A program made the position numbers and the translations under genes. The notes below the pieces were generated by a model that saw only the letters and a list, made by a program, of their open reading frames with translations, did not search any database and was not told where the DNA came from. From positions 434,001 to 498,000 of the forward strand of contig NZ_JAIUCY010000001.1 of the NCBI RefSeq assembly GCF_020179755.1: a stretch of 64,000 bases of DNA. Reading direction: 5' to 3'. Source of the stretch: Herbaspirillum sp. alder98 (GTDB lineage Bacteria; Pseudomonadota; Gammaproteobacteria; Burkholderiales; Burkholderiaceae_D). Shown one piece after another: positions 25,732 to 35,086 of this stretch; the first letter of the stretch is position 1, and every line of letters starts with the position of its first letter.

Positions 25732-25870
25732 TATTTCTCCTCGCCAAGGGCGCCAGTCTAAACCAATCAGGCCGAGCCCGTTGTGATCAAAACGACAACT
25801 ACTGCGCCGATGCGGTGGTCGCTGATAGAATGCCTCTTCTTTCCACCACGTCGCATCGTCCGCAACGCCA

Positions 25871-27940
25871 ATGAGCACCCCAGCCCCTCGCCAACTCTTC
25901 GTCACTACCGCACTGCCCTACGCCAACGGCGCTTTCCACATCGGCCACATCATGGAGTACATCCAGGCCGACATCTGGGTCCGTTTCCAGCGAATGCAGG
26001 GCAATGAGGTGCACTTCGTGGGAGCTGACGATGCGCACGGTGCGCCGATCATGATCGCGGCCGAAAAGGCCAACGTCACGCCGCAGCAGTTCGTGGCCAA
26101 CATCGCGGCCGGTCGCAAGCAGTATCTCGATGGCTTCAACATCGCCTTCGACAACTGGAGCTCGACCGACAGCCCCGAGAACCACCAACTGTCGCAGGAC
26201 ATCTATCGCGCCCTGCGCGACGATGCCGGCCTGATCTCGACCAAGACCATCGACCAGTTCTTCGACCCGGTCAAGAACATGTTCCTGCCCGACCGCTACA
26301 TCAAGGGCGAGTGCCCCAAGTGCGGCACCAAGGACCAGTACGGCGACTCCTGCGAGAACTGCAGCGCCGTGTATGCCCCGACCGACCTGATCAACCCGTA
26401 CTCGACCCTGTCGGGCGCGACCCCGGTGATGAAGTCGTCGGAGCATTTCTTCTTCAAGCTGTCGGACCCGAAGTGCGTGGCCTTCCTGCGCGAATGGGCG
26501 CTCGACAGCAATCGCCTGCAGCCGGAAGTGGCCAACAAGGCCCGCGAATGGCTGGACGGCGAAGGCGGCCTGGGCGACTGGGACATCAGCCGCGATGCGC
26601 CCTACTTCGGCATCGAGATTCCCGATGCGCCGGGCAAGTATTTCTACGTCTGGCTGGATGCGCCGATCGGCTACCTGGCTTCGCTGAAGAATTACTTCGG
26701 CAAGATCGGCCGCGACTTCGATGCCTTCATGAACGATGACAAGACCGAGCAGTACCACTTCATCGGCAAGGACATCACGTACTTCCACACCCTGTTCTGG
26801 CCGGCGATGCTCAAGTTTGCCGGCCGCCGCGTGCCCACCAATGTGTTCGCGCACGGCTTCATCACGGTCAGCGGCGAAAAGATGTCGAAGTCGCGCGGCA
26901 CCGGCATCTCGCCGCTGCGCTATCTCGACATCGGCATGAACCCGGAGTGGCTGCGTTATTACATCGCCGCCAAGCTCAATGCCAAGGTCGAGGATGTCGA
27001 CTTCAACCCGGATGACTTCGTCGCCCGCGTCAATGCCGACCTGATCGGCAAGTACGTCAACATCGCCAGTCGCGCCGCCGGCTTCATCGCCAAGCGCTTC
27101 GATGGCCGCGTGACGACTGCCTGGGCCAGCGCCGAAGATGCTTTCCTGGGCCGGCTGCGAGGCGCCGCCGACGACATCCACGCGCTCTACGAGCAACGCG
27201 AATACGGCAAGGCCCTGCGCCTGGTGATGGAGCAGGCCGACGCCATCAACGCCTACGTCGACGCCAACAAGCCATGGGAACTGGCCAAGGACAGCGCCCG
27301 CGACGCGCAACTGCACGAAGTCTGCAGCCGCCTGCTGGAAGCCTTCCGCATCCTGACCATCTACCTCAAGCCGGTGCTGCCGGCGCTGACCGCCCAGGTC
27401 GAGGGTTTCCTCAACGTGGCGCCGTTCCAGTGGAGCGACATCGGCACGCCGCTGGCCGATGGCCACGTCATCAATGCCTATGCACACCTGATGCAACGGG
27501 TCGACCCGAAGATGCTGGATGCGCTGTTCGATGCCCCAGTGCCGGCGGCGGCGGCCACGGTCGCTGCAGCAGAAGAAAGCGCCATCGAAGAACTGGCGCC
27601 TGAAATCTCGATCGACGACTTTGCCAAGATCGACCTGCGCATCGCCAAGATCGTCAACTGCGAAGCAGTCGAAGGCTCCACCAAGCTGCTGCGCCTGACG
27701 CTGGACGCCGGCGAAGGCCGCACCCGCAACGTGTTTTCGGGCATCGCCTCGGCCTACAAGCCCGAGGAACTGGTGGGCAAGCTGACCGTGATGGTGGCCA
27801 ACCTGGCGCCACGCAAGATGAAGTTCGGCGTGTCCGAAGGGATGGTGCTGGCGGCGTCGGCCAAGGATGAAAAGGCCAAGCCGGGCATCTACGTGCTCAA
27901 CCCCTGGCCGGGTGCCGAACCTGGCATGCGCGTGCACTGA
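25871..27940 (+). CDS. metG: Methionyl-tRNA synthetase
   Basis: A 689-residue class I synthetase. HIGH motif in [14 protein letters not shown] at the N terminus, a zinc knuckle [17 protein letters not shown] at about 147-163, the KMSKS loop [13 protein letters not shown], and a C-terminal EMAPII/Arc1p-like tRNA-binding domain (from about 575, [18 protein letters not shown]) that dimerises the enzyme. A TAGAAT -10-like hexamer lies at 25826-25831. Full length for the E. coli type. Confidence 0.97.
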   Translation: MSTPAPRQLFVTTALPYANGAFHIGHIMEYIQADIWVRFQRMQGNEVHFVGADDAHGAPIMIAAEKANVTPQQFVANIAAGRKQYLDGFNIAFDNWSSTDSPENHQLSQDIYRALRDDAGLISTKTIDQFFDPVKNMFLPDRYIKGECPKCGTKDQYGDSCENCSAVYAPTDLINPYSTLSGATPVMKSSEHFFFKLSDPKCVAFLREWALDSNRLQPEVANKAREWLDGEGGLGDWDISRDAPYFGIEIPDAPGKYFYVWLDAPIGYLASLKNYFGKIGRDFDAFMNDDKTEQYHFIGKDITYFHTLFWPAMLKFAGRRVPTNVFAHGFITVSGEKMSKSRGTGISPLRYLDIGMNPEWLRYYIAAKLNAKVEDVDFNPDDFVARVNADLIGKYVNIASRAAGFIAKRFDGRVTTAWASAEDAFLGRLRGAADDIHALYEQREYGKALRLVMEQADAINAYVDANKPWELAKDSARDAQLHEVCSRLLEAFRILTIYLKPVLPALTAQVEGFLNVAPFQWSDIGTPLADGHVINAYAHLMQRVDPKMLDALFDAPVPAAAATVAAAEESAIEELAPEISIDDFAKIDLRIAKIVNCEAVEGSTKLLRLTLDAGEGRTRNVFSGIASAYKPEELVGKLTVMVANLAPRKMKFGVSEGMVLAASAKDEKAKPGIYVLNPWPGAEPGMRVH

Positions 27941-27976
27941 CAGCACCTGCCAGCCTGAACGGAGACCGACGCTGCC

Positions 27977-28456
27977 ATGGAACTGGTAATACGTGAAGCC
28001 ACCTCTGAGGATGCCACCCTGATTGCTGAACTGACCCGGCATAGCTGGGCCAACAAGGTGGCGTCGACTTCGTCGGGCCACCGCGAGGCATCCGACCATG
28101 TGATCGAAGACCTGCAACATGGCGGCGCCTTCATCCTGCTGCGCGGAGAAATCCCGGCTGGCTCGGTGCGCTGGCTGCCGCTCGACACCGACCTGGATGT
28201 GTGGGAAATCCGCCGCATGGGCATCTCGCCGGCATTTCGCGGCGAGCGCCTGTCGCAGCACCTGATGGAAGCACTGATCCACCGCGCCCAGGCCGCCGAC
28301 GTGCGCGAGTTGCGGCTGGCGGTGCGCACCGACCAGGCGCAACTGGTCGATCTGTATGCCGCCTTCGGTTTCGAGATCGCCCCTGAACTCGACTACACCC
28401 GCTCCAATCCGCAAGAAGCGCCGCCGATCGTGATGCGGCGCGTGATGCGGCACTGA
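27977..28456 (+). CDS. GNAT-family N-acetyltransferase
   Basis: A 159-residue GNAT protein. The acetyl-CoA binding motif A is seen as VWEIRRMGISPAFRGERLSQHLMEALIHRA (Q/RxxGxG/A variant RGERLS). It starts 36 bases after metG with an aacggaga ribosome site and may be co-transcribed. Substrate unknown; the family acetylates amines on proteins or small molecules. Confidence 0.8.
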   Translation: MELVIREATSEDATLIAELTRHSWANKVASTSSGHREASDHVIEDLQHGGAFILLRGEIPAGSVRWLPLDTDLDVWEIRRMGISPAFRGERLSQHLMEALIHRAQAADVRELRLAVRTDQAQLVDLYAAFGFEIAPELDYTRSNPQEAPPIVMRRVMRH

Positions 28457-28542
28457 TCGCTTAAACAGCGAGGGGTCCAAGCCCGATGCCGCAGGCGAGG
28501 CGGTCCGGCTTTCCCCATTCAGACCAGCCGGTGGCGCGGACT

Positions 28543-28701
28543 GAAAAGGGGGATCAGAAGGACAGTCGGAGCGAAGCGACTCTGGCCGTCCCCCCTTTTC
28601 GGTTCGTGACACCGGGAACCCCGAAGGGGCTGGGTTGCTGGGGCGCCTTCTTTGCCCCTCTTTCTTGGCGTGCAAGAAAGAGGGTCCGCTGCCGGGCGGA
28701 C
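28543..28701. repeat. Array of four stem-loops
   Basis: GAAAAGGGGG (28543-28552) pairs with 28591-28600 around an inner AGTCG/CGACT hairpin. Then come a CCCC/GGGG hairpin at about 28618-28628, a 12-base perfect stem with GCGTG loop (28656-28684), and GTCCGC/GCGGAC (28684-28701). It resembles the structured extragenic elements often scattered through betaproteobacterial genomes. Role unknown. Confidence 0.6.
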
Positions 28702-28858
28702 TCCCGGCGCTCACAGTCGACCGAAGAATGGCAAGACTTGAACCACTTCATCCGCATGCAGCAAGAGCAAACGGCCCGGGAGTGTTGAGCACGCGCTGAC
28801 TTCGATACACCACGCTGCGGCCACTTAGTCCGAATGATTTTCTTTAGACACAACGACA

Positions 28859-28889
28859 GTCGCTGGGTACCGGCCTTCGCCGGTACGAC
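28859..28889 (+). repeat. REP-like hairpin copy 7
   Basis: GTCGCTGG head and a perfect stem GTACCGGC/GCCGGTAC around CTTC. Relative to copy 1 the third stem pair is changed from C-G to A-T with pairing kept. Confidence 0.85.
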
Positions 28890-29149
28890 GGAGGTGGATG
28901 TTGGTGTCGGGCGGTCTGGCGGAGGCGGATTCTGGTGTCGGGCTGTCTAGATCAGCGACCTTCTTTGCCTGCCTCGTCCGACCAGGCATATACCCGCCAA
29001 TGTTCCCGCACCTCCTCGAACGTCCGTTCATCAAGCTGTAACAAAAGATCACTACCATTCCTGATGCGCTGAAAGGCCGCATGGAATTGCCTTTGCACGC
29101 CCAACCATTCAAGTCCAATAAAAAATGATCATCCGCCAGGAAAAACGAC

Positions 29150-30130
29150 ATGGCTAATGGGGAACGCCAGGAAACCGCCTATATGGCAGTGCGCGTGGCG
29201 CGCCTGTATTACTTCCAGAACATGACCACCGCCGCCATCGCCGACGAGATCGGCACCTCGCGCGCCACCGTGTCGCGCCTGCTGTCCTATGCGCTGGACC
29301 GCGGACTGGTCGAAATCCGGGTCAACGATCCCCAGGAAATCTCGGGCAATCTCGAGACCGCCATCGCCGACCGTTACCGGCTGCGCTCGATCCAGGTGGT
29401 GCCGGTCTCCACCAACGCCAGCGACAAGGAGACCCTGCAACGGGTCGCCGCCCACGCCGCCGCCTACGTCAGTTCGCTGGTCGCGCCGTCGACCGTCATC
29501 GGCCTGGCCTGGGGCACCACGGTGGCCGAGATCGCCGACAAGCTGCTGCCACGCCGGGTGCACGATGTCGACGTGGTGCAGCTCAATGGCTCGGGCACGG
29601 GCCTGAACTTCGTCAATACCTTCGGCGAATCGATCGTCTCGCGCTTCGCGCAGAACTATGGCGCGCGCGCCCATCACTTTCCGGTACCGGCCTTCTTCGA
29701 CTATGCCGACACCCGCACGGCGCTATGGCGCGAGAAGAGCATCAAGTCGATCCGCGCGCTGCAGGACCGCGCATCCATCGTGCTCTTCTCGATCGGCGCC
29801 GAAGCCACCGGCAGCCATATCCATACCGGTGGCTACCTGGGCGAGGACGAGCGCAACATGATTCGCGAGCAGGGCCTGGTGGGCGATATCGCCACCGTCT
29901 TCTTCCGCCGCGACGGCAGCTGGCGCGATGTCGCCCTCAATGCCCGCAGCAGCGGCCCCGACCTCGATTGCCTGCAACGCGCGGCGCACTCGATCTGCGT
30001 GGTATCGGGCGCAGGCAAGATCCCCGGCCTGCGCGCTGCGCTCGAAGGCGGCTTCATCAATGAACTGGTGATCGACGAGCCCAGCGCGCGCCTGCTGGTC
30101 GAGCAACTGCAAGGCGAGACCCGGCCATGA
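29150..30130 (+). CDS. SorC/DeoR-family sugar-responsive regulator
   Basis: A 326-residue regulator. The helix-turn-helix is at about 27-50 (MTTAAIADEIGTSRATVSRLLSYALDRGLV), followed by a SorC-type sugar-phosphate binding domain (GLAWGTTVAEIADKL, FSIGAEATGSHIHTGGYL). It overlaps the dehydrogenase gene by four bases (ATGA) and heads the operon that carries an ABC importer. SorC proteins respond to phosphorylated sugars or polyols; EryD, the erythritol regulator, belongs to this family. Probably the local repressor or activator of this operon. Confidence 0.88.
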   Translation: MANGERQETAYMAVRVARLYYFQNMTTAAIADEIGTSRATVSRLLSYALDRGLVEIRVNDPQEISGNLETAIADRYRLRSIQVVPVSTNASDKETLQRVAAHAAAYVSSLVAPSTVIGLAWGTTVAEIADKLLPRRVHDVDVVQLNGSGTGLNFVNTFGESIVSRFAQNYGARAHHFPVPAFFDYADTRTALWREKSIKSIRALQDRASIVLFSIGAEATGSHIHTGGYLGEDERNMIREQGLVGDIATVFFRRDGSWRDVALNARSSGPDLDCLQRAAHSICVVSGAGKIPGLRAALEGGFINELVIDEPSARLLVEQLQGETRP

Positions 30131-31665
30131 GCGATGTCCTGCACGACCTGCTGGTCATCGGCGGCGGCATCAACGGCGCCGGCGTGGCGCGCGACGCCGC
30201 CGGACGCGGACTGTCGGTGGTGCTGTGCGAACAGGGCGACTTTGCCGGCGCCACCTCGTCGGCCAGCACCAAGCTGATACACGGCGGACTGCGCTATCTC
30301 GAATACGGCAAGTTCAGGCTGGTGGCCGAGGCCCTGTCGGAGCGCGAACGCCTGCTGGACATCGCGCCCCACATCGCCTGGCCGCTGCGCTTTGTCATGC
30401 CGCACGTGCCGGGCCTGCGCCCGCGCTGGATGATCCGCCTGGGCCTCTGGCTGTACGACCACATCGGCCACGGCATGACACTGCCCCGATCTGCCAGCGT
30501 CCACTTTGATCGGGCCGCCCTTCCCAGCGGGCTGAAGGCTGATATCACGCGCGGCTTCGCCTATTCCGATGCCTGGGTCGACGACGCCCGGCTGGTGATC
30601 TTCAACCTGATGAGCGCACACCAGCACGGCGCCGAGATCCTGTCACGCACCCGCCTGGTCGAGGCCCGCCGTGGCGACGATGGTCACTGGCACTGCACGC
30701 TTGAAAACGTTCACAGTGGCCAGCAACGGATACTGCGCGTCCGCGCCATCGTCAATGCCGCTGGTCCCTGGGTGGCGCAGATCGACCGGCTGCTCAATCC
30801 GGTGGTGGCCAGCGAGCGGCCACCGGCCGAGGTCAAGCTGGTGCGCGGCAGCCACATCGTGGTGCCGCGCCTGTTCGAGGGTGAGCACGCCTATATCCTG
30901 CAGAACGACGACCGCCGCATCGTCTTCATGATCCCCTACCAGCAGCGCTTTACGCTGATCGGAACCACCGACGTGCCGCAAGCCGACATGCGTGAAGGCG
31001 CGCAGGTCAGCGAGGACGAACAGCAATACCTGCTGCGTGCGGTCAATCGCTATCTTGCGCGCCCGCTCGCCGCCGCCGACATCGTCTGGCGCTACGCCGG
31101 CGTGCGGGCCTTGTTCGACGATGCCGCCGACGATCCGTCAGCCGTCACCCGCGACTACAAGCTGGTGCTGGACGACACCGCCGGCCTGCCTTGTATCTCG
31201 GTCTATGGCGGCAAGATCACCACCTACCGGCGACTGGCCGAATCGGTCCTCGACAAGCTGGCCCCGCACCTGAAGAAGCGCGCCCGGCGCGGCCGCTGGA
31301 CGGCCGATGAAGCATTGCCCGGAGCCCGCTTCACGCGCGCCGAACGGCCTGCCGAGGTGCTTCGCCTGCAGCAGAAATACCACCAGCTCGACCCGGACTT
31401 CCTGGCGCAACTGTTCGATCGTCATGGCACCCGCAGCTATAACATCCTGCGCGAGGCGCAGTTGCCGGATGCACTGGGTCGCGACTTCGGTGGCGGGCTA
31501 TGCCAGCGCGAAGTCGACTACCTGGTGGTGCAGGAATGGGCCAGGAGCGCCGAGGACGTACTGTGGCGGCGCACCAAGTGCGGGCTGCACATGAGCCACG
31601 CCCAGCGCGCGCAATTTGCCGACTGGTTCGCCCGCTTCGCGGCGCTGCCGACGTCGTCGTCGTGA
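30127..31665 (+). CDS. glpD: FAD-dependent glycerol-3-phosphate dehydrogenase (GlpD/EryB family)
   Basis: A 512-residue flavoprotein that oxidises sn-glycerol 3-phosphate, or a related polyol phosphate, at the inner membrane. The FAD fold VIGGGINGAGVARDAAGRG is at the N terminus, then DFAGATSSASTKLIHGGLRYLE; the C-terminal helical domain (LPGARFTRAERPAEVLRLQ...) is complete. The gene overlaps the SorC regulator and is followed 30 bases later by an ABC importer. In brucellae the homologous pair EryB/EryD handles erythritol phosphate, so glycerol is likely but not certain. No kinase gene is present here. Confidence 0.88.
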   Translation: MSDVLHDLLVIGGGINGAGVARDAAGRGLSVVLCEQGDFAGATSSASTKLIHGGLRYLEYGKFRLVAEALSERERLLDIAPHIAWPLRFVMPHVPGLRPRWMIRLGLWLYDHIGHGMTLPRSASVHFDRAALPSGLKADITRGFAYSDAWVDDARLVIFNLMSAHQHGAEILSRTRLVEARRGDDGHWHCTLENVHSGQQRILRVRAIVNAAGPWVAQIDRLLNPVVASERPPAEVKLVRGSHIVVPRLFEGEHAYILQNDDRRIVFMIPYQQRFTLIGTTDVPQADMREGAQVSEDEQQYLLRAVNRYLARPLAAADIVWRYAGVRALFDDAADDPSAVTRDYKLVLDDTAGLPCISVYGGKITTYRRLAESVLDKLAPHLKKRARRGRWTADEALPGARFTRAERPAEVLRLQQKYHQLDPDFLAQLFDRHGTRSYNILREAQLPDALGRDFGGGLCQREVDYLVVQEWARSAEDVLWRRTKCGLHMSHAQRAQFADWFARFAALPTSSS

Positions 31666-31695
31666 CACTCAATCCAACACCAGGGGAAGCGCGGG

Positions 31696-32742
31696 ATGGC
31701 CGCCATTTCATTGCAAGGCATTACCAAGAACTGGGGTGAGGCCCAGGCGGTCAAGGGCATCGACTTCGAAGTAAAGTCGGGCGACTTCACGGTCCTGCTC
31801 GGCCCTTCCGGCTGCGGCAAGTCGACCACCCTGCGCTTGATCGCCGGACTCGACACGCCCAGCGCCGGCAGCATCCATATCGGCGCGCGTGACGTGACCC
31901 TGCTGCCGCCGGCGCAGCGCAAGATATCGATGGTGTTCCAGTCGTATGCGCTGTTCCCGCACCTGACGGTACGCGACAACATCCTGTTCGGGGTGCGCGT
32001 GCGGCGTGAACCCAAACAGCAGTATGCGACCCGCCTGGCGCGGGTCGCCGACATCCTGGGACTGGCGCACCTGCTGGAACGGCGTCCATCGCAATTGTCG
32101 GGCGGGCAGCAGCAGCGGGTAGCGCTGGGGCGCGCCATCATCGCCGACGCTCCGGTATGCCTGATGGACGAACCGCTGTCCAATCTCGACGCCCAGCTGC
32201 GACAGGAAATGCGGCGCGAGATCCGCGCCCTGCAGCAACAGCTGGGCATGACCATGATCTACGTGACGCACGACCAGACCGAAGCCATGAGCATGGCCGA
32301 CCAGGTGATCCTGCTGCGCGACGGAAAAATCGAGCAGAACGCCACGCCGGCGCAGCTGTACGCGCAACCGGCCACCGAATTTGCGGCGCGCTTCATCGGC
32401 ACCCCGCCAATGAACATCGTGCCGCTGGCGCATACCGCCGGCGGCCTGGTGATCGAGGGTAGCGCCGGGCCGGTGGTGACGGCGGGCCGCGCCGATGAGC
32501 AATGGAACCTGGGCCTGCGCCCCGAGCATATCCGCCTGGATGACAGCGGTGTCGCCGCCAGCGTGCACACCATCGAATACTTCGGCGCCGACACCATCAT
32601 CGGCGCCCGCGTCGGACTGGCCACGCTGCTGGTGCGGGTGCCGGGCCAACTGGCCCTGCGGGTCGGCGACCAGGTGCGCCTGGCCTGGCAGGACCGCGAC
32701 CAGACCTTCTTCGACCAGCGCAGCGGCATGCGACGTCACTGA
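31696..32742 (+). CDS. ugpC: ABC importer ATPase, UgpC/MalK type
   Basis: A 348-residue ATPase of the CUT1 carbohydrate uptake class. Walker A GPSGCGKST (residues 37-45), signature LSGGQQQR, Walker B VCLMDEP and the H loop VTHDQTEAM are in order, followed by an OB-type C-terminal regulatory domain (from about 235) shorter than in MalK. It energises the permease pair encoded downstream. It is within the SorC-glpD-ABC operon; the cargo is inferred to be a glycerol-3-phosphate-like or polyol compound from context. Confidence 0.88.
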   Translation: MAAISLQGITKNWGEAQAVKGIDFEVKSGDFTVLLGPSGCGKSTTLRLIAGLDTPSAGSIHIGARDVTLLPPAQRKISMVFQSYALFPHLTVRDNILFGVRVRREPKQQYATRLARVADILGLAHLLERRPSQLSGGQQQRVALGRAIIADAPVCLMDEPLSNLDAQLRQEMRREIRALQQQLGMTMIYVTHDQTEAMSMADQVILLRDGKIEQNATPAQLYAQPATEFAARFIGTPPMNIVPLAHTAGGLVIEGSAGPVVTAGRADEQWNLGLRPEHIRLDDSGVAASVHTIEYFGADTIIGARVGLATLLVRVPGQLALRVGDQVRLAWQDRDQTFFDQRSGMRRH

Positions 32743-32824
32743 TTTTTGATCGGCAGAGTGAGACGCCAACAATAGCAACCGCCAAGTTGCATTCAACTTC
32801 ACAACCTCATGGGAGCAGTCCAAG

Positions 32825-34108
32825 ATGCGTAGAACAGTCCTCAAATCCGCCGCCGCCCTGGCGCTGGCCGCAGCGTTCGGCAGCCATGCCATGGCGGCCG
32901 ATCCGGTCGAGATCAGTTTTTACTATCCGGTCGCCGTCGGCGGCGCCGTCACCAAGACCATCGACAGCATGGTGGCCGACTTCGAGAAAGCCAACCCCGA
33001 CGTCAAGGTCAAGGCGATCTATGCCGGCACCTACCAGGAAAGCATCATCAAGGCGCTGACGGCATTCAAGGGCGGCACGCCGCCGACGCTGGCGGTGCTG
33101 CTCTCGACCGACCTGTTCACCCTGATCGATGAAAACGCCATCGTGCCCATCGATGGCCTGGCCGACGACAAGCAATGGATCGACGGCTTCTACAAGGGCT
33201 TCATGGAAAACAGCCAGACCGGCGGCAAGACCTGGGGCATCCCGTTCCAGCGCTCGACCATCGTGATGTACTACAACCGCGACCTGTTCAAGCAGGCCGG
33301 CCTGAACCCCGATCGCGCGCCCGCCAACTGGACCGAGATGGTCGAGTATGCCAAGAAGCTGACCAAGGTCGATGCGGCCGGCAATGTCACCCAATGGGGC
33401 GTGAAGATTCCGTCGACCGGTTTCGGCTACTGGATGTTCCAGGCCATGACGGCCTCCAACGACACCATCCTGATGAACAGCGCCGGCACCAAGACTTACT
33501 TCGACAAGCCGGGGGCGGTGGAGTCGCTGCAGCACTGGGTCGACCTGACCACCAAGCACCGCGTGATGCCGGCCGGCTCGATCGAATGGGGCACCACGCC
33601 CAAGGATTTCCTCGAGCAGAAGGCGGCCATGGTGTGGACCACCACCGGCAACCTGACCAACATCCGCAGCAATGCCAGCTTCCCGTTCGGAGTGGCCATG
33701 CTGCCGGGTAACAAGCATCCGGGCAGCCCGACCGGCGGCGGCAACTTCTATGTCTTCAACAAGACCACGCCGCAGCAGCAGAAGGCGGCCATGAAGTTCA
33801 TCCGCTTCGCAACCGAACCGGCGCGCGCGGCGCAATGGTCGATCGCCACCGGCTACGTGGCGCCGCGCCAGGATGCCTGGGACACGCCGGAGATGAAGAA
33901 GTACCTGGCCGAGGTGCCGGCCGCCGATGTCGCCCGCGAGCAGATGAAATATGGCGTGGCTGAACTGTCGACCCACGACAACCAGCGCGTCACCAAGGCC
34001 TTGAACGACAACATCCAGGCCGCGCTGTCGGGCACCAAGACGCCGGAAGCGGCGCTGAAGGAAGCGCAACGCGAGTCGGATCGCATCCTGCGTTCTTACG
34101 GCCGCTGA
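32825..34108 (+). CDS. ugpB: Periplasmic binding protein, UgpB-like (CUT1 family)
   Basis: A 427-residue extracellular solute-binding protein (family 1) with a Sec signal peptide cut after MAA at about residue 24. Motifs ADFEKANPDVKVKAIYAGTYQESI, LMYYNRDLF-like VMYYNRDLFKQAGLNPDRAP and GVAMLPGNKHPGSPTGGGN match the UgpB branch. It delivers cargo to the two permeases downstream. A strong hairpin lies after its stop, a common way of keeping the binding-protein message abundant. Confidence 0.87.
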   Translation: MRRTVLKSAAALALAAAFGSHAMAADPVEISFYYPVAVGGAVTKTIDSMVADFEKANPDVKVKAIYAGTYQESIIKALTAFKGGTPPTLAVLLSTDLFTLIDENAIVPIDGLADDKQWIDGFYKGFMENSQTGGKTWGIPFQRSTIVMYYNRDLFKQAGLNPDRAPANWTEMVEYAKKLTKVDAAGNVTQWGVKIPSTGFGYWMFQAMTASNDTILMNSAGTKTYFDKPGAVESLQHWVDLTTKHRVMPAGSIEWGTTPKDFLEQKAAMVWTTTGNLTNIRSNASFPFGVAMLPGNKHPGSPTGGGNFYVFNKTTPQQQKAAMKFIRFATEPARAAQWSIATGYVAPRQDAWDTPEMKKYLAEVPAADVAREQMKYGVAELSTHDNQRVTKALNDNIQAALSGTKTPEAALKEAQRESDRILRSYGR

Positions 34109-34122
34109 TCCTGGCGGCAGTG

Positions 34123-34148
34123 GGCCGGGAGCGTTGCCGCTCCCGGCC
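34123..34148 (+). other. Intercistronic hairpin after the binding-protein gene
   Basis: Perfect 11-base stem GGCCGGGAGCG/CGCTCCCGGCC with TTGC loop and no T tract, 14 bases after the ugpB stop. Probably protects the upstream message or attenuates the permease genes rather than acting as a full terminator. Confidence 0.7.
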
Positions 34149-34210
34149 TTGCTTGTTCCATCTGCTCTGTTGCGTTTTGCGTTCGCCGCCGTGGCGGCCC
34201 GAGGTTTCAC

Positions 34211-35086
34211 ATGCACCGCACCCAATCCCGCCTTACTCCCTGGCTGCTGCTGATGCCGGCCATGGTGTTGCTGCTCGCCTTCACGCACTATCCTGCCGTG
34301 GCGACCCTCTGGCACAGTTTCTTTTCCACGCCCAAGGGCGCCAATCCGTCGCAGTTCGTCGGTTGGGAAAATTATGCATTGATGGTCGACGACCCGGTGT
34401 TCTGGCGCGCCTTCACCAACAATCTATGGTTTGCGCTGGGCACCATTCCGGTGTCGATCGCGCTGGCCATCGCCATGGCCTTGTGGGTCAGCGACCGGCT
34501 GTGGGGGCGCGGCCTGCTGCGCCTGGCCTACTTCACGCCGACCGTGCTGCCGATGATCGCGGTGGCCAACATCTGGCTGTTCTTCTACACCCCGCAGTAC
34601 GGCTTGCTGGAGCAGATCACCGGCGCGCTCGGCCTGCCTTCGCACAACTGGCTGGGCAATCCCGATACGGTACTGGGCGCCATGATGCTGGTGGCGGTGT
34701 GGAAGGAAGCCGGTTTCTTCATGATCTTCTACCTGGCCGCGCTGCAGCAGATCCCGCCGGTGCTGGCCGAGGCGGCCGGGCTGGAAGGCGCCAGCCGCTG
34801 GCAGTATTTCTGGCAGGTGCAGTTTCCGCTGCTGATGCCGACCACGCTGTTCGTGCTGATCAATGCCCTGATCAACTCGTTCCGCCTGGTCGACCATATC
34901 GTGGTGATGACCCGTGGCGGCCCCGACAACGCCAGTTCGCTGCTGCTGTACTACATCTACGAAGTCGGCTTCGCGTTCTGGGATTCGTCCTATGCCGCCG
35001 CGCTCACGGTGGTGCTGCTAGCGATACTGGGCGTGATCGCCTTCATCAAGTTCCGCATCCTCGACCGCAGGACCCATTACCAATGA
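34211..35086 (+). CDS. ugpA: ABC importer permease, UgpA-like
   Basis: A 291-residue inner-membrane permease with six hydrophobic spans. The EAA loop contacting the ATPase is seen as LAEAAGLEGASRWQYFWQVQFPLLMP near residue 195. The C terminus overlaps the next permease gene by four bases (ATGA). CUT1 permeases work as a heterodimer, so this pairs with the UgpE-like protein. Confidence 0.88.
   Translation: MHRTQSRLTPWLLLMPAMVLLLAFTHYPAVATLWHSFFSTPKGANPSQFVGWENYALMVDDPVFWRAFTNNLWFALGTIPVSIALAIAMALWVSDRLWGRGLLRLAYFTPTVLPMIAVANIWLFFYTPQYGLLEQITGALGLPSHNWLGNPDTVLGAMMLVAVWKEAGFFMIFYLAALQQIPPVLAEAAGLEGASRWQYFWQVQFPLLMPTTLFVLINALINSFRLVDHIVVMTRGGPDNASSLLLYYIYEVGFAFWDSSYAAALTVVLLAILGVIAFIKFRILDRRTHYQ

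Larger units (their letters stand above)
28457..29149. other. Long intergenic region with stem-loop array and a REP-like copy
   Basis: About 690 bases without a credible gene; short frames here have no ribosome site and odd composition. It contains a run of strong stem-loops (28543-28701), one REP-like hairpin (28859-28889) and, near its end, an A/T-rich stretch leading to the SorC-type regulator gene. Confidence 0.6.

Noticed and set aside
25799-28714. A 971-codon minus-strand frame opposite metG
   Set aside because: It is an antisense shadow of the intact metG and GNAT genes in high-GC sequence, with no family resemblance.
28486-28788. A 100-codon frame in the intergenic region after the GNAT gene
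   Set aside because: It reads through the stem-loop array, lacks a ribosome site and has no family.
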